Below, piece by piece: positions 43,555 through 52,684 of a stretch of 64,000 nucleotides of DNA (within the stretch, counting starts at the first letter, position 1; every line of letters starts with the position of its first letter). Both the position numbers and the translations under genes were made by a program. The notes beneath the pieces are model-generated. The model made no database searches. It was not told the DNA's origin and worked only from the letters and a program-made list of their open reading frames with translations. This DNA is from Halobellus rarus. Lineage in GTDB: Archaea; Halobacteriota; Halobacteria; Halobacteriales; Haloferacaceae. Location: contig NZ_JANHDI010000011.1 of assembly GCF_024494595.1 (NCBI RefSeq), positions 62,001 through 126,000 on the forward strand, written 5' to 3'.

Positions 43555-44252
43555 GCAGTGAGAAGCAGCGTGCAGTCATTCTCGCGTCAGGAGGAATGGA
43601 TTCTGCGACTGCAGCGGCAGTCGCACGGGACCGTGGCTATGAACTCTATCTCCTCCACACGTCATACGGCCAGCGCACGGAGACCAAGGAGTACGAGTGT
43701 GCGACGGCACAAGCCGACCACTTCGACGCCGCGGACTTCCTTCACCTCACGGCCGATCACCTCTCGAAGGTTGGGGGCTCCTCACTCACAGATGAGGAAA
43801 TGGACGTCGAAGAAGCCGATCTCGAATCGGAGGAAGTCCCGACCTCCTACGTTCCGTTCCGTAACGCGAACCTCCTCTCGATGGCCACGGCGTACGCGGA
43901 GGCAAACGACTGCGACGCCGTCTTTATGGGCGCACACTCCGAGGACTTCTCCGGCTACCCCGACTGCCGTCCCGAGTTCTTCGACGCGTTCCAGCAGGTC
44001 GTCGACGTTGGCACAAAAGACGGCACAACGATCAGTATTGAGGCCCCCTTCACCGAATGGTCAAAGACTGACATCGCTGAGAAGGGTGCCGAACTCAATG
44101 TCCCGTACGATCTCACGTGGAGCTGCTACCGCGACGAAGAGCCCGCCTGCGGGACGTGTGACGCGTGTGCATTCCGTCTGCAGGCCTTCCAGAATATCAG
44201 TATGCGCGACCCCATTGAGTACGCTGAGCGGCCAGACTACACCGAAGACTGA
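43551..44252 (+). CDS. queC: 7-cyano-7-deazaguanine (preQ0) synthase
   Basis: A 233-residue PP-loop ATPase with SGGMDS at residues 13-18, TSYVPFRNANLLSMA, MGAHSEDFSGYPDCRPEFFDAF, and the C-terminal zinc site with four Cys (SCYRDEEPACGTCDACAFR). It turns CDG and ammonia into preQ0, the nitrile base used by TGT-family enzymes. It ends the queD-queE-folE-queC operon, in which all neighbours overlap or nearly touch. Confidence 0.93.
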   Translation: MSSEKQRAVILASGGMDSATAAAVARDRGYELYLLHTSYGQRTETKEYECATAQADHFDAADFLHLTADHLSKVGGSSLTDEEMDVEEADLESEEVPTSYVPFRNANLLSMATAYAEANDCDAVFMGAHSEDFSGYPDCRPEFFDAFQQVVDVGTKDGTTISIEAPFTEWSKTDIAEKGAELNVPYDLTWSCYRDEEPACGTCDACAFRLQAFQNISMRDPIEYAERPDYTED

Positions 44253-44352
44253 GATTCACTCAAAAGAGGTCTGCATAGCACGTTCCTAACCGTATTCGCG
44301 TCTCTCGGAGAGACCTTCTGACCGAGAGCTGAGTTGCGAGGTAGTTTCAAGG

Positions 44353-45057
44353 ATGACGCGATCGCAGCAGTTGCTAATGGAGATTGTCTCCTTCAAGAAG
44401 AACCACCCGAAGAACGCTCTTGGATACGTCTTGGCAGTGCGAGCGGACGGTGAGACGGACGAAATATTCGAGCAGTATGTCATCAAGTCCAGTAGCGACG
44501 CTCGCCTTGATGCGACCGGACTCGGGTTTCTCCGTGAGAGTCCTGAGACTAATCGGCTGACTAAAACCGGGCGTGAGGCAGTTCGCACACTCAGCTATCA
44601 GTATGGCAGTATAGCCGCAGCGCTTGAGAAGGTTGACGCTCAGTCCGGTCGGTCTGCCCGTTTTATCGATGTCCTTCCAGTTATGGGAATAATTATACGT
44701 CAAGTATTGTTGGACTATCGGCCGACTGAACTCCTACTGAACGCGCTCGATACGCTGGCGGAGCGTGGCCATCTGGAACCATCACTCTCGCAAGTCGCGA
44801 AAACAATTGCTCAACAACGACCATCATTCGCTCTCGACTTCTTCGTCGCCCCAGACAGCCGTGACGACGTCCGTAATGGCTCTACTGGCGAACTCAACCT
44901 CGAAAAATTCGACGACGGATTAGTCTATTCAACTCACACGACCTTCCAGTATAAGGCGATGCTCTACCACGCTGGGGTTCTCACCACCCGCGGGAATGAT
45001 AAAAAGTCGGATCTAGATCCGAATTCCGTCATCTGGGCGCTCGAAGATCCCATCTAG
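44353..45057 (+). CDS. Hypothetical protein, possibly winged-helix
   Basis: A 234-residue protein 100 bases after queC on the same strand. The N-terminus is helical and basic (MTRSQQLLMEIVSFKKNHPKNALGYVL), followed by a possible small wHTH (LGFLRESPETNRLTKTGREAVRTL) and an aliphatic helix (FIDVLPVMGIIIRQVLL). The C-terminal third is beta-rich. No catalytic motif or known family is seen. Its place between the base-supply operon and the convergent effector operon suggests a regulator or an accessory of the system. Confidence 0.55.
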   Translation: MTRSQQLLMEIVSFKKNHPKNALGYVLAVRADGETDEIFEQYVIKSSSDARLDATGLGFLRESPETNRLTKTGREAVRTLSYQYGSIAAALEKVDAQSGRSARFIDVLPVMGIIIRQVLLDYRPTELLLNALDTLAERGHLEPSLSQVAKTIAQQRPSFALDFFVAPDSRDDVRNGSTGELNLEKFDDGLVYSTHTTFQYKAMLYHAGVLTTRGNDKKSDLDPNSVIWALEDPI

Positions 45058-45258
45058 AAGGCAGACTGGGGAGAGTAACGAGTTCGTAATGTCGTACAGA
45101 CATAATCGCTATGCAGGGATCGAGAAGGAGACGATCAGAGGCACAACCCAATGCCCGCCCATCATAGACCTCTCAGCCGACTATTAAACTGCCCACGTGA
45201 GCAATCAAACCTCGTCGAAAAAACGACGGCTGGAAGCCACGATTGCGGCCTGCTGCAA

Positions 45259-47232
45259 TTACGTATAGTAGGAAGGATAGAAGGAGCGCCGCGGGATCTC
45301 TTGGAGGCTAGTGAGGTCGACTTCGTCGGCCTCGGAGAGTTCCCAGACGTGGTCGAAGAAGTCGATCGCGGCGGCGACGAAGCTCGAATTTTCAGTGTAG
45401 ACGCCGCATTCAGGGTTCCAGTTGTAGCTGTTCTCCATAAAGTTCGCCGAACCTAGAAGCGCAGAGCCTTCAGTCGGATTCCCGATCGTCTGGAGTTTTG
45501 CATGAATTCCGAATTCAGCGAGATCAGTTTCGTCCGTCTCACTTGTGATTCGTTGATACGTTTTGTATCGGGAGTACGTTCTGATAGTGACGTTTTCGCG
45601 GTTCTCCTCGAGATCGCCGAGAAGGTTGTCGCGAAGGCGCTCCCACTCCCAGCGTTGTTTCGTATGTCGTGTGAGGAGACGAAGTTCGTAGCCATCTCGG
45701 AGGAGGCTACGGAGTTGGGAGGTATACTTAGAGAAAGTATCGTCGTCGTACGGAGTCATAATGCGGACGACACGTTCCTCGAAATCGCGCTCTTGTCCGC
45801 GTGCGAAGAGTCGGTCGGTCATCTCCGTGAACCGACGCAAATCGTTATCCCGCTGGTCCTTCCAGCGCTTCAAACGCGCACGTTCACGACGCAGGGCGGG
45901 CTGGTCGTCGACATATTTCTCCATCTGTTCCTTGCCGAGGGCGTCGGGGTCCGGAAGGGTGTAGACAAAATATGTGGGTGCGACGACGTCATCATCGACG
46001 CTCATAGCGACTGATTCTATGACGTCCGCTCGCATACGCGGTGTTTCGGCAGGGGTAACATCAGTGAGGGTATCACGCCACGAGAATCGCGTGTGAAGGG
46101 CTTCAAAGAGTCCGTCGCGAAAGGTGTCATAGCGGTCGGTCCCTTGGGGAGCGGATGGTACGGAGTCGAATGTGAGGAGCAGGTTATTCCGGAGCGAGCA
46201 TTCGACACCAGGAAGATCCGAGACGGCCCGGTAGATGGAATATGGTTCGAGATCCAAGGTGTCGGTGAGTGAGGAGAGAGAGATTGAGTGAAGACAGGGG
46301 TGAGCGTTGATGGTAGCAATAAGATCGAGTACTGTCGTGACGGACTCACTTGCAGGGTCACCCGGGAACGTGTCTGTAACGAGGTGAGCATCAACAGTCG
46401 GGTCTTCGCGGGCGACTGTGCGCTCCTCAGGATCGAGAGCGGTCTCAAACGTGTCGGCTTCTTCTAAGACAGCCGTTCGAGTGTCCTCAATCGCATTGGC
46501 GAGTTCGACAGCAGGTGTGCGCTCTGGAGAGTGGCGCTTGTTGGTGGCGAGTGCATCGAGTTGGGTAGTCTGCGTGACGTCCACGGGTGAGACGGTAGTG
46601 CCGGTATGAGTCGTTACGATACGAGCGATGAGGTGGGGGTCATCGAGTGTCGTGAGCGCAGTGGCGAGTGCAATTGCTGCAGTTGGGAGTGTCGAGGTTT
46701 GTTCGAGGCAATCAATCGTCTGCGTGATCGTCTCGTGATCGAGGATGACGCCCTCCGGGTAGAGTTCGATGAAGGCAAGTGAGGCGAGAAGTGGCGTGAT
46801 AAAAACCTCGTCTGCTGTGTCCCGGACGAGTGTCTCAAGTTCGCTTCGCGGGAGCCGATCTGTATCGGCGGTGGCAAATTCACGGAGTAATTGCTGGACA
46901 CGAGGTAGATAACAGGCAGCGACAAGACGAATCGCGTCGCCGGGTTGCTCGGTTGCGAGGACGAATCGACCGCGGTCAGTCAACTTGTGATCATCAGTGA
47001 TGAGTCCGAGTTCGGCCAAGAGGAAGTAGTGCGCCTCGGCGACGGTCTCGAGAGCGCGTTCGTCGTTTGTCTGGAGGACAGCCGTTATATGATGTGGCCA
47101 GAGCGCGTGTGAGAGTTCAGTCTCGGTCGCGACGGCACAGACGGCGAGGTAGAGACTCTCGGCTGAGATGCCCCAGAGTGCTTCCGGGGAGCGCGTCCGC
47201 AGATCGTAAATCGCGTCTGGAAGATTACTCAT
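45259..47232 (-). CDS. Phospholipase-D-fold nuclease-like protein, DpdK-like
   Basis: A 657-residue protein. The N-terminal 150 residues look like a winged-helix domain (GLITDDHKLTDRGRFVLAT). The C-terminus is a PLD domain with FGIHAKLQTIG...ALLGSANFMENS (HxK from His577, then GSxN) and an upstream RVVRIMTPYDDDTFSKY strand. One HKD motif implies dimer formation, as in PLD nucleases. The start at 47232 (ATGAGTAA) overlaps the helicase stop by 8 bases and is preferred over 47250 or 47280. PLD proteins end dpd (dpdK) and DISARM (drmC) loci, where they are thought to act in restriction. Confidence 0.75.
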   Translation of the reverse strand: MSNLPDAIYDLRTRSPEALWGISAESLYLAVCAVATETELSHALWPHHITAVLQTNDERALETVAEAHYFLLAELGLITDDHKLTDRGRFVLATEQPGDAIRLVAACYLPRVQQLLREFATADTDRLPRSELETLVRDTADEVFITPLLASLAFIELYPEGVILDHETITQTIDCLEQTSTLPTAAIALATALTTLDDPHLIARIVTTHTGTTVSPVDVTQTTQLDALATNKRHSPERTPAVELANAIEDTRTAVLEEADTFETALDPEERTVAREDPTVDAHLVTDTFPGDPASESVTTVLDLIATINAHPCLHSISLSSLTDTLDLEPYSIYRAVSDLPGVECSLRNNLLLTFDSVPSAPQGTDRYDTFRDGLFEALHTRFSWRDTLTDVTPAETPRMRADVIESVAMSVDDDVVAPTYFVYTLPDPDALGKEQMEKYVDDQPALRRERARLKRWKDQRDNDLRRFTEMTDRLFARGQERDFEERVVRIMTPYDDDTFSKYTSQLRSLLRDGYELRLLTRHTKQRWEWERLRDNLLGDLEENRENVTIRTYSRYKTYQRITSETDETDLAEFGIHAKLQTIGNPTEGSALLGSANFMENSYNWNPECGVYTENSSFVAAAIDFFDHVWELSEADEVDLTSLQEIPRRSFYPSYYT

Positions 47233-50200
47233 TATCGCTCGCCTCGACATCTCGCTGGGTGAGTGACAGTCCAGTGTCAAGGAGAGTCATAAGGTCGTCC
47301 TTCGCGATCGTTTCGGGGTCGTTCTGATTCTCACAGCCGTACTGGTAGATACAGAACGGACAACCGTTATCACAGTCACATTCAAATGCGTCCTCAATGA
47401 GATCGATCGCAGTGTCGAATTTCTCGCGCGTGTCACCAGATCCCATCGTGAGGAGGACGGTGACGCCGCTGCCGCCGGTTTCGTTGTCGAAGACGTAGGT
47501 TCCGTCCTCGCCCAGCGATTCGGGGACGGCACGCACGCCGACGCCGCCGATGTACTGGAGCGCCATACGGACGCCGTGCGAGAAGGCGTGCTCAAGGTCT
47601 TCGTCGTCGAACTGGATACGGACAGCCTTCGTGTCGAACTCGGTCGCGAGGCGGACGACGTCCGTGTCCTCAGTCGAGTGTTCGGGATGACGCATACAGT
47701 ACGCCGTCTCGTCGTCGCGTGCGATGACGCCGTCACAGTTCTCCTTCCCACAGAGTTCGAAGACGTTCGGTAGCGGATCGGATCCGCCACCGACGTAGTG
47801 GGCTCTGAACTGACGGACGGAGGACTTGATGGTGACGTCTCCGTAGTCGAACCGCCCCACGGGCTCGCCGTCGTCGGTCGTGATGGTGAACGCTCTCTCT
47901 GGGTCGGGGTCGAACGCGGTAACGTTCGTTTCAGTGGGTGCGTAGGTGTCCTGGACCTCCGAATCCGACTGGTACAGCCGAGTCGGGAGGAGGGGGTCGC
48001 CGTTCGGGAGTTGACCGAGTACGAGGTCGGACTTGTACGCGGTGACGCGCTCGGGGACGATCGTCTTGAGGCGCTTGAGGTCGGAGCCGCACTCTTCGCA
48101 GGGGCCTTCACCGAGGTCGTATTCGGCGCCGCATGTCGGACAGATCGCGGCGGTGCTCTCGAGCTGCGAGGTCTGATAGGAGTGGGCGCGCACGCCGGTG
48201 ACGACGTAGCGCTGGTTGTCCGAGTGGAGATAGGCGGCGCCGGGATGGAGTTCGGAGAGCGCGATCCTGATTGGCCGAGAGTGCAAGTCGGCGGTCACAG
48301 ACTCGAAGTCTTCACCGATAAGTTCGTATTCGACGGTATCCTCGACGGAGCGGAGACTGAACGGCGTGGTGCTGTGTTCTTCGAGGAACGACCCGTAATC
48401 CATCCGTGCAAGTCGGTCCAAATACTGGTTCAGATTTGCGCTCCGACTCTGTAGTCGATCACGCTCGTCGCGCTGCTCAACGCGATTATCCGAGTTCTGT
48501 CGGCGGCGGTTCCGCCGGCCACGTGACTCCAGATTGAGTTCGTTGAGCTGTGTCTGGACCTCATCGAGTTCGTCGAGGATGTCGTCCTCGAAGTCGAAGT
48601 AGCTCGCGACGAACTCGTCGACGAACGTCGTCATCGCCTCCTCGATGACGTCCTCGTGTGCGTCGACCGCAGAGACGACACGACCGTCGCACTCCGAGCG
48701 ACTACACGGCCCCTCGTAGCCGGCCTCGTGCTTCCGACCGCAATCGCGACAGTAACTGAAACCGAGGATGTCCTCAATCCAGTCGCGAACCTCGGGTCGA
48801 TGCTCCTCGTACGCCGCCTTGAGCGTCTGGAGGGGAGCTTCCTCATCGACGAACTGGATCGCTTCGTTCTCGCTCGCGAGGAGCGCGGTAAAGGTCACGA
48901 TGTCGTTTGGCCGCGGTTCACTCCGCGGGACGAGGTCGTCCTCACAGTAGAGTTCATCGACGACGTCGCTGCTCTCGCGACGCCACGGAATCCAGTATTC
49001 GGTGGCGAAATAGTCGAGGATTGCCCACGTCAGCGAGATGCGAAGCACCTCCTCGTTCGTCTCGTTGAGTGGGACGGGTTGGGGTTCGGCCTGAATGAGT
49101 TCGTTCGGCTGTTCGTAGTAGTAGTAGTCGATCGGGTTGCGCTGGCTGATCGAGTGGACGAGTGACGACCCGGACTGTCGGCCAGCGCGACCGATCCGTT
49201 GGAGGTACGAGTTCGTGTTTGGCGGGGTGCCGTAGAGGAGGAGCGCATCGAGGTCACCGATGTCCATCCCCACTTCCATCGCCGGCCCAGAAGAGAGGAA
49301 GTTGGGGTAGCGCCCCTCCCGGAACTGATACTCGATGCGGCGGCGTTCGTCCTTCTCCGTGAGTCCGAAGTAGGCACGGGAGACGAGCAGTAGGGGGTCC
49401 GAGTAGTTCACGCGGTAGGCCGTGAGGTCGAAGTGAGGGTGCGTGAACTCGCTTCGGGCCTCGGAATCAGCGCTGAACGTGACCGTGTCGAGGTCCGGGT
49501 CGTGGTCAGTGAAGACCTCATCGAGCGTCGAGTAGAACGACTCTGTTGCGGGAACGTACGTAATCGGCGTCTCCGCGTCGACGGTCGTGCAGCAGACACA
49601 GGATTCGTCGAATCCGATGAGATATCCGGAGTCAGTCTCGATGCGACGGAGGACGTCCTGTTCGATGAGGGATTCGACGTGTCGACCCGCATCCTCGATA
49701 TCGTCACTGAGCGAATCGACGTACTGCTTGCTCTGCTCGTTCAACGCCTCGATGACGGCTTTCTCACCCGCGTCGAGGTCACTCCAGTCGATGTCAAGGC
49801 TGACGTCAAGTAGGCCATCGGAGGGGAGGTGATCACGGCTCCGCCAGCGGTTGTTGTAGCGCCCGCGAAGGACGCGTGCCGCGACTTCCTCCTCCAGGAA
49901 GTCATCAACGGACTGCCGATAGCCCGTCATGGCTTCCAGCAGCCCACCATCGCACTCAGTGAGCATATCCTCGTACTCCACGGCGCCCTCGACGACCGTG
50001 GACTGAAGGTCAGCGAGCGAGACCCAGTCGTCGTCGGCCTCATCGAGCGTGTCGACGACGAGTTGCGTGACGAAGAGCGTCTGCTCGGGTTCGGTGAAGT
50101 TCCGGTTGAGTTCCTTCATATCCGACTGGCTGTCGGCGAAGGAGAGCATCTTCGCCTCCCGGAACGAGTCCGGGTCGTCGACGTCCGCGATCTCGCGGAG

Positions 50201-52684
50201 GAAGTACTGCGCGGTCGTGACGGCGGTGTTCCCGGGCCCGCGAATCATCGACTCGTAGCGCGAGGACTTTCGGTAAGTCTTCCGGGGGTCGTAGCAGGGG
50301 ACGGCGCCGTGGAACGACGAGGGTTTGCGAATCTGTCCGAGTTCGTCGACGAGTTTGTACTCGCGGAACCCGCGAACTGTCGGCGAGATCGCGGGGTCGT
50401 CACAGCGACACTCGGCACCCGGCAGGAGGTCGGTGTCGCAGTTCGAGCAGTGGTCAATCGCGTTGATGTCGAGCAAACCAGTGCGTGCGAACCGCCGTTT
50501 CCCGCAGTCGCAGGTGTTGGGCGGTTCTCCGAAATAGACGGCGTCACAATCCGGGTCTCTGCACGACCAGCCGAGGTAGCGCTTCGGACGGAGCATTCCC
50601 CCGCAACTGCACTGGTGGCCGGCCTCCTGCTCGCGGGCGTCCCCACAGTCCTCACAGTAGAGGACGGAGTCGTCGCTGAGCGGTTCGAGGTCGTGCGAGT
50701 GGCAGTTCTCACAGACGATCTCGGTCCCGGTCTCCAGCGTGACGTCACAGTCGGGGTTCCGACAGACGAGTTCGTCCTGATCGTCGCTGAGGACCATGAC
50801 GGTGTCGCAGTCTGGACAGTGAGTGATCCGGTCGACCTTCTGTCGATCGCCACACCCTGAGCATTCGTAGTAGGGACGCCAGACCGTCCGGATCGTCTCC
50901 GTTCCGCAACTGCACGTGTGGTCTTGGAAGTACTCGAAGCGCCCCTCGCCAGACGTGACGTTGAGTGGGGAGAGCCGTTCGCAGTCCGGGCAGAACCAGG
51001 ATTCGAGCGCCTCCTCACCGCAGTGGTTGCAGTAGGCGAGTTTCGTGACGAAGTGATGGCCGCACTGGGCGCACTCGGACTGCGGCGTGTCGTAGACGGC
51101 GGCACAGTTCACGCAGGTGTAGTAGCCGTCGAGCGGCCAGCTGAAGAGGTGAGCGCGGCTCTCGAGGACACCGGAGAGTTGACCGAGCGTGACGAAGTTA
51201 TCGACAAGTCGGGCGGCCTGGTCGTCAGTGAGGTCGTACGTCTCCGTGAGCGTCTCGCGAAGGTCCGCGGGCCGCTGCGCCTCCTGGTGAAGCGTCGTGT
51301 AGAGCGCGCGGACGATGTCGAGGTCGTCGTCGCGCTCGTCAAGGAGGGTGTCGTAGAGTCGGTCGCCGGCGATGCGCCGTCGCTCGTCGGCATCGGCGTC
51401 ACTGGGTAGTTCCCCGATGACGTCCGCGACGAGGGATTCGGCGGGCGTCCACTTCGATGGCGTATCGGCGAGCCGATCCGGGTCGGCAGTACGTTCGACG
51501 AACGGGGCAGGGAGATCGTCGGGGAGTTGGCACTCGAGCGTTCGTGGGTCCTCCTCGACGACAGTGATGTCCGCGTCCGTGAAGGGGTTAATGCGCTGGA
51601 AGATCGCACGCTTGTTCTCGACGGTCGCACTGGCGCCGACGAGTCGGAGGTCGTCGTCCACGTCATCATCGAGTCCGAGCAGTGAACGACGAGAGCGGAG
51701 ATAGCGCCGCATAAGTGTCGCGGTGAACGAGCCGAAGAGCTCGGAGTACTCGTGGACCTCGTCGAAGACGACGTACTTCGGCTCCGTGACGAATACGGCC
51801 TGTTCGTCTTGTTCGTTGACATTGAACAGCCGATAGTTGACGGTGTCTGGATTGGTGAGAAGAATGTCGACTTCCGCGTCGACGATTTCCTCGCGCGTGA
51901 GTTCGATGAAGTCGAGGTCGACGCCCATTTCGGCGGGCGAGTCGTGCGTGACGCGATAGCCGTCCTCGGTCCGTTCGACCGTCAGCGAGGACGAGCAGTT
52001 GCTGCAGGGACACTCGAAGTACTTGAACGAGGTGTCGAGATACGAGTAGGCGTCCGGGTCGTTGTGCGGGGTGTCACCGTCGAAGATCCCGACGGTGATC
52101 CGGTCGGTACCGTTTCGCGTCTCGTTGAGCGTGGAGAGATACCCGATGAGACGCTTCAGTTGGTCCTGTGCGAGCGCTTTCGTCGGATAGGTGAGGACGC
52201 ACTTGACACTCTGCGGATCAGCGTCGTGATAGCCGGCTTTCGCCTCACAGATGTACTGGAGAATGGGGATGAGCCAACTCTCGGTCTTGCCGCGGCCCGT
52301 CCCAGCGGTGACGAGGGTGTGGTTGTCGGCGAGCATCGCGTCCACGGTATCCTCTTGGAACGCGTAGAGGCGCTCGAAGCCAGCCTCGGAGAACGTCCGA
52401 ACGATGTCGTCGTGGAGGCCGTCGGGCGCGTCGTCGGCGATCGACGGCCGACTTTCGGCGAACGCCGGCCACGGAATGTCGCTCTGCCGTGGCAGATCGA
52501 GCGCCTGGAGGAACGGACCGCGCGTCCGCATAAACTCGGGGAGTCGATCGTGGAGCGACTGCTCCGTCCCGCCCTCGTACCGCGAGATGACGTCCTTGAG
52601 CGTCGCGGTGTTCTGGCTGGCGACGTAGTGGTCGCCGTATGTGCGCTTCAGGTCTTCAGCATGCTCGAGTGTGTCGTGGCTCAT
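47225..52684 (-). CDS. Giant DEAD-box/DUF1998 helicase 1, DpdJ-like
   Basis: A 1819-residue SF2 helicase. Motif I AGTGRGKTES is at 127-136, motif Ia TYPTKALAQDQLKR near 165, motif II FDEVHEY near 307, motif III GASATVEN near 347 and motif VI QRIGRAGRQSG near 1180. A CxxC pair (FECPCSNC) interrupts the first RecA domain. Between the two halves lies a long array of zinc ribbons (over ten CxxC/CxxCG pairs, about residues 530-800). The C-terminus is DUF1998 with ECDCDNGCPFCIYQYGC. It overlaps the second helicase by 4 bases and the PLD gene by 8. Related helicases (DpdJ, DrmA/DrmB) track along unmodified DNA. Confidence 0.8.
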   Translation of the reverse strand: MSHDTLEHAEDLKRTYGDHYVASQNTATLKDVISRYEGGTEQSLHDRLPEFMRTRGPFLQALDLPRQSDIPWPAFAESRPSIADDAPDGLHDDIVRTFSEAGFERLYAFQEDTVDAMLADNHTLVTAGTGRGKTESWLIPILQYICEAKAGYHDADPQSVKCVLTYPTKALAQDQLKRLIGYLSTLNETRNGTDRITVGIFDGDTPHNDPDAYSYLDTSFKYFECPCSNCSSSLTVERTEDGYRVTHDSPAEMGVDLDFIELTREEIVDAEVDILLTNPDTVNYRLFNVNEQDEQAVFVTEPKYVVFDEVHEYSELFGSFTATLMRRYLRSRRSLLGLDDDVDDDLRLVGASATVENKRAIFQRINPFTDADITVVEEDPRTLECQLPDDLPAPFVERTADPDRLADTPSKWTPAESLVADVIGELPSDADADERRRIAGDRLYDTLLDERDDDLDIVRALYTTLHQEAQRPADLRETLTETYDLTDDQAARLVDNFVTLGQLSGVLESRAHLFSWPLDGYYTCVNCAAVYDTPQSECAQCGHHFVTKLAYCNHCGEEALESWFCPDCERLSPLNVTSGEGRFEYFQDHTCSCGTETIRTVWRPYYECSGCGDRQKVDRITHCPDCDTVMVLSDDQDELVCRNPDCDVTLETGTEIVCENCHSHDLEPLSDDSVLYCEDCGDAREQEAGHQCSCGGMLRPKRYLGWSCRDPDCDAVYFGEPPNTCDCGKRRFARTGLLDINAIDHCSNCDTDLLPGAECRCDDPAISPTVRGFREYKLVDELGQIRKPSSFHGAVPCYDPRKTYRKSSRYESMIRGPGNTAVTTAQYFLREIADVDDPDSFREAKMLSFADSQSDMKELNRNFTEPEQTLFVTQLVVDTLDEADDDWVSLADLQSTVVEGAVEYEDMLTECDGGLLEAMTGYRQSVDDFLEEEVAARVLRGRYNNRWRSRDHLPSDGLLDVSLDIDWSDLDAGEKAVIEALNEQSKQYVDSLSDDIEDAGRHVESLIEQDVLRRIETDSGYLIGFDESCVCCTTVDAETPITYVPATESFYSTLDEVFTDHDPDLDTVTFSADSEARSEFTHPHFDLTAYRVNYSDPLLLVSRAYFGLTEKDERRRIEYQFREGRYPNFLSSGPAMEVGMDIGDLDALLLYGTPPNTNSYLQRIGRAGRQSGSSLVHSISQRNPIDYYYYEQPNELIQAEPQPVPLNETNEEVLRISLTWAILDYFATEYWIPWRRESSDVVDELYCEDDLVPRSEPRPNDIVTFTALLASENEAIQFVDEEAPLQTLKAAYEEHRPEVRDWIEDILGFSYCRDCGRKHEAGYEGPCSRSECDGRVVSAVDAHEDVIEEAMTTFVDEFVASYFDFEDDILDELDEVQTQLNELNLESRGRRNRRRQNSDNRVEQRDERDRLQSRSANLNQYLDRLARMDYGSFLEEHSTTPFSLRSVEDTVEYELIGEDFESVTADLHSRPIRIALSELHPGAAYLHSDNQRYVVTGVRAHSYQTSQLESTAAICPTCGAEYDLGEGPCEECGSDLKRLKTIVPERVTAYKSDLVLGQLPNGDPLLPTRLYQSDSEVQDTYAPTETNVTAFDPDPERAFTITTDDGEPVGRFDYGDVTIKSSVRQFRAHYVGGGSDPLPNVFELCGKENCDGVIARDDETAYCMRHPEHSTEDTDVVRLATEFDTKAVRIQFDDEDLEHAFSHGVRMALQYIGGVGVRAVPESLGEDGTYVFDNETGGSGVTVLLTMGSGDTREKFDTAIDLIEDAFECDCDNGCPFCIYQYGCENQNDPETIAKDDLMTLLDTGLSLTQRDVEASDNE

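Noticed and set aside
41720-44252. Reading the queD-queE-folE-queC operon as the host's archaeosine pathway only
   Set aside because: A divergent promoter is shared with a TGT-fold fusion, an own FolE is included, and the setting beside integrase/parA and DUF1998 helicases argues for DNA modification, although supply to tRNA cannot be excluded.
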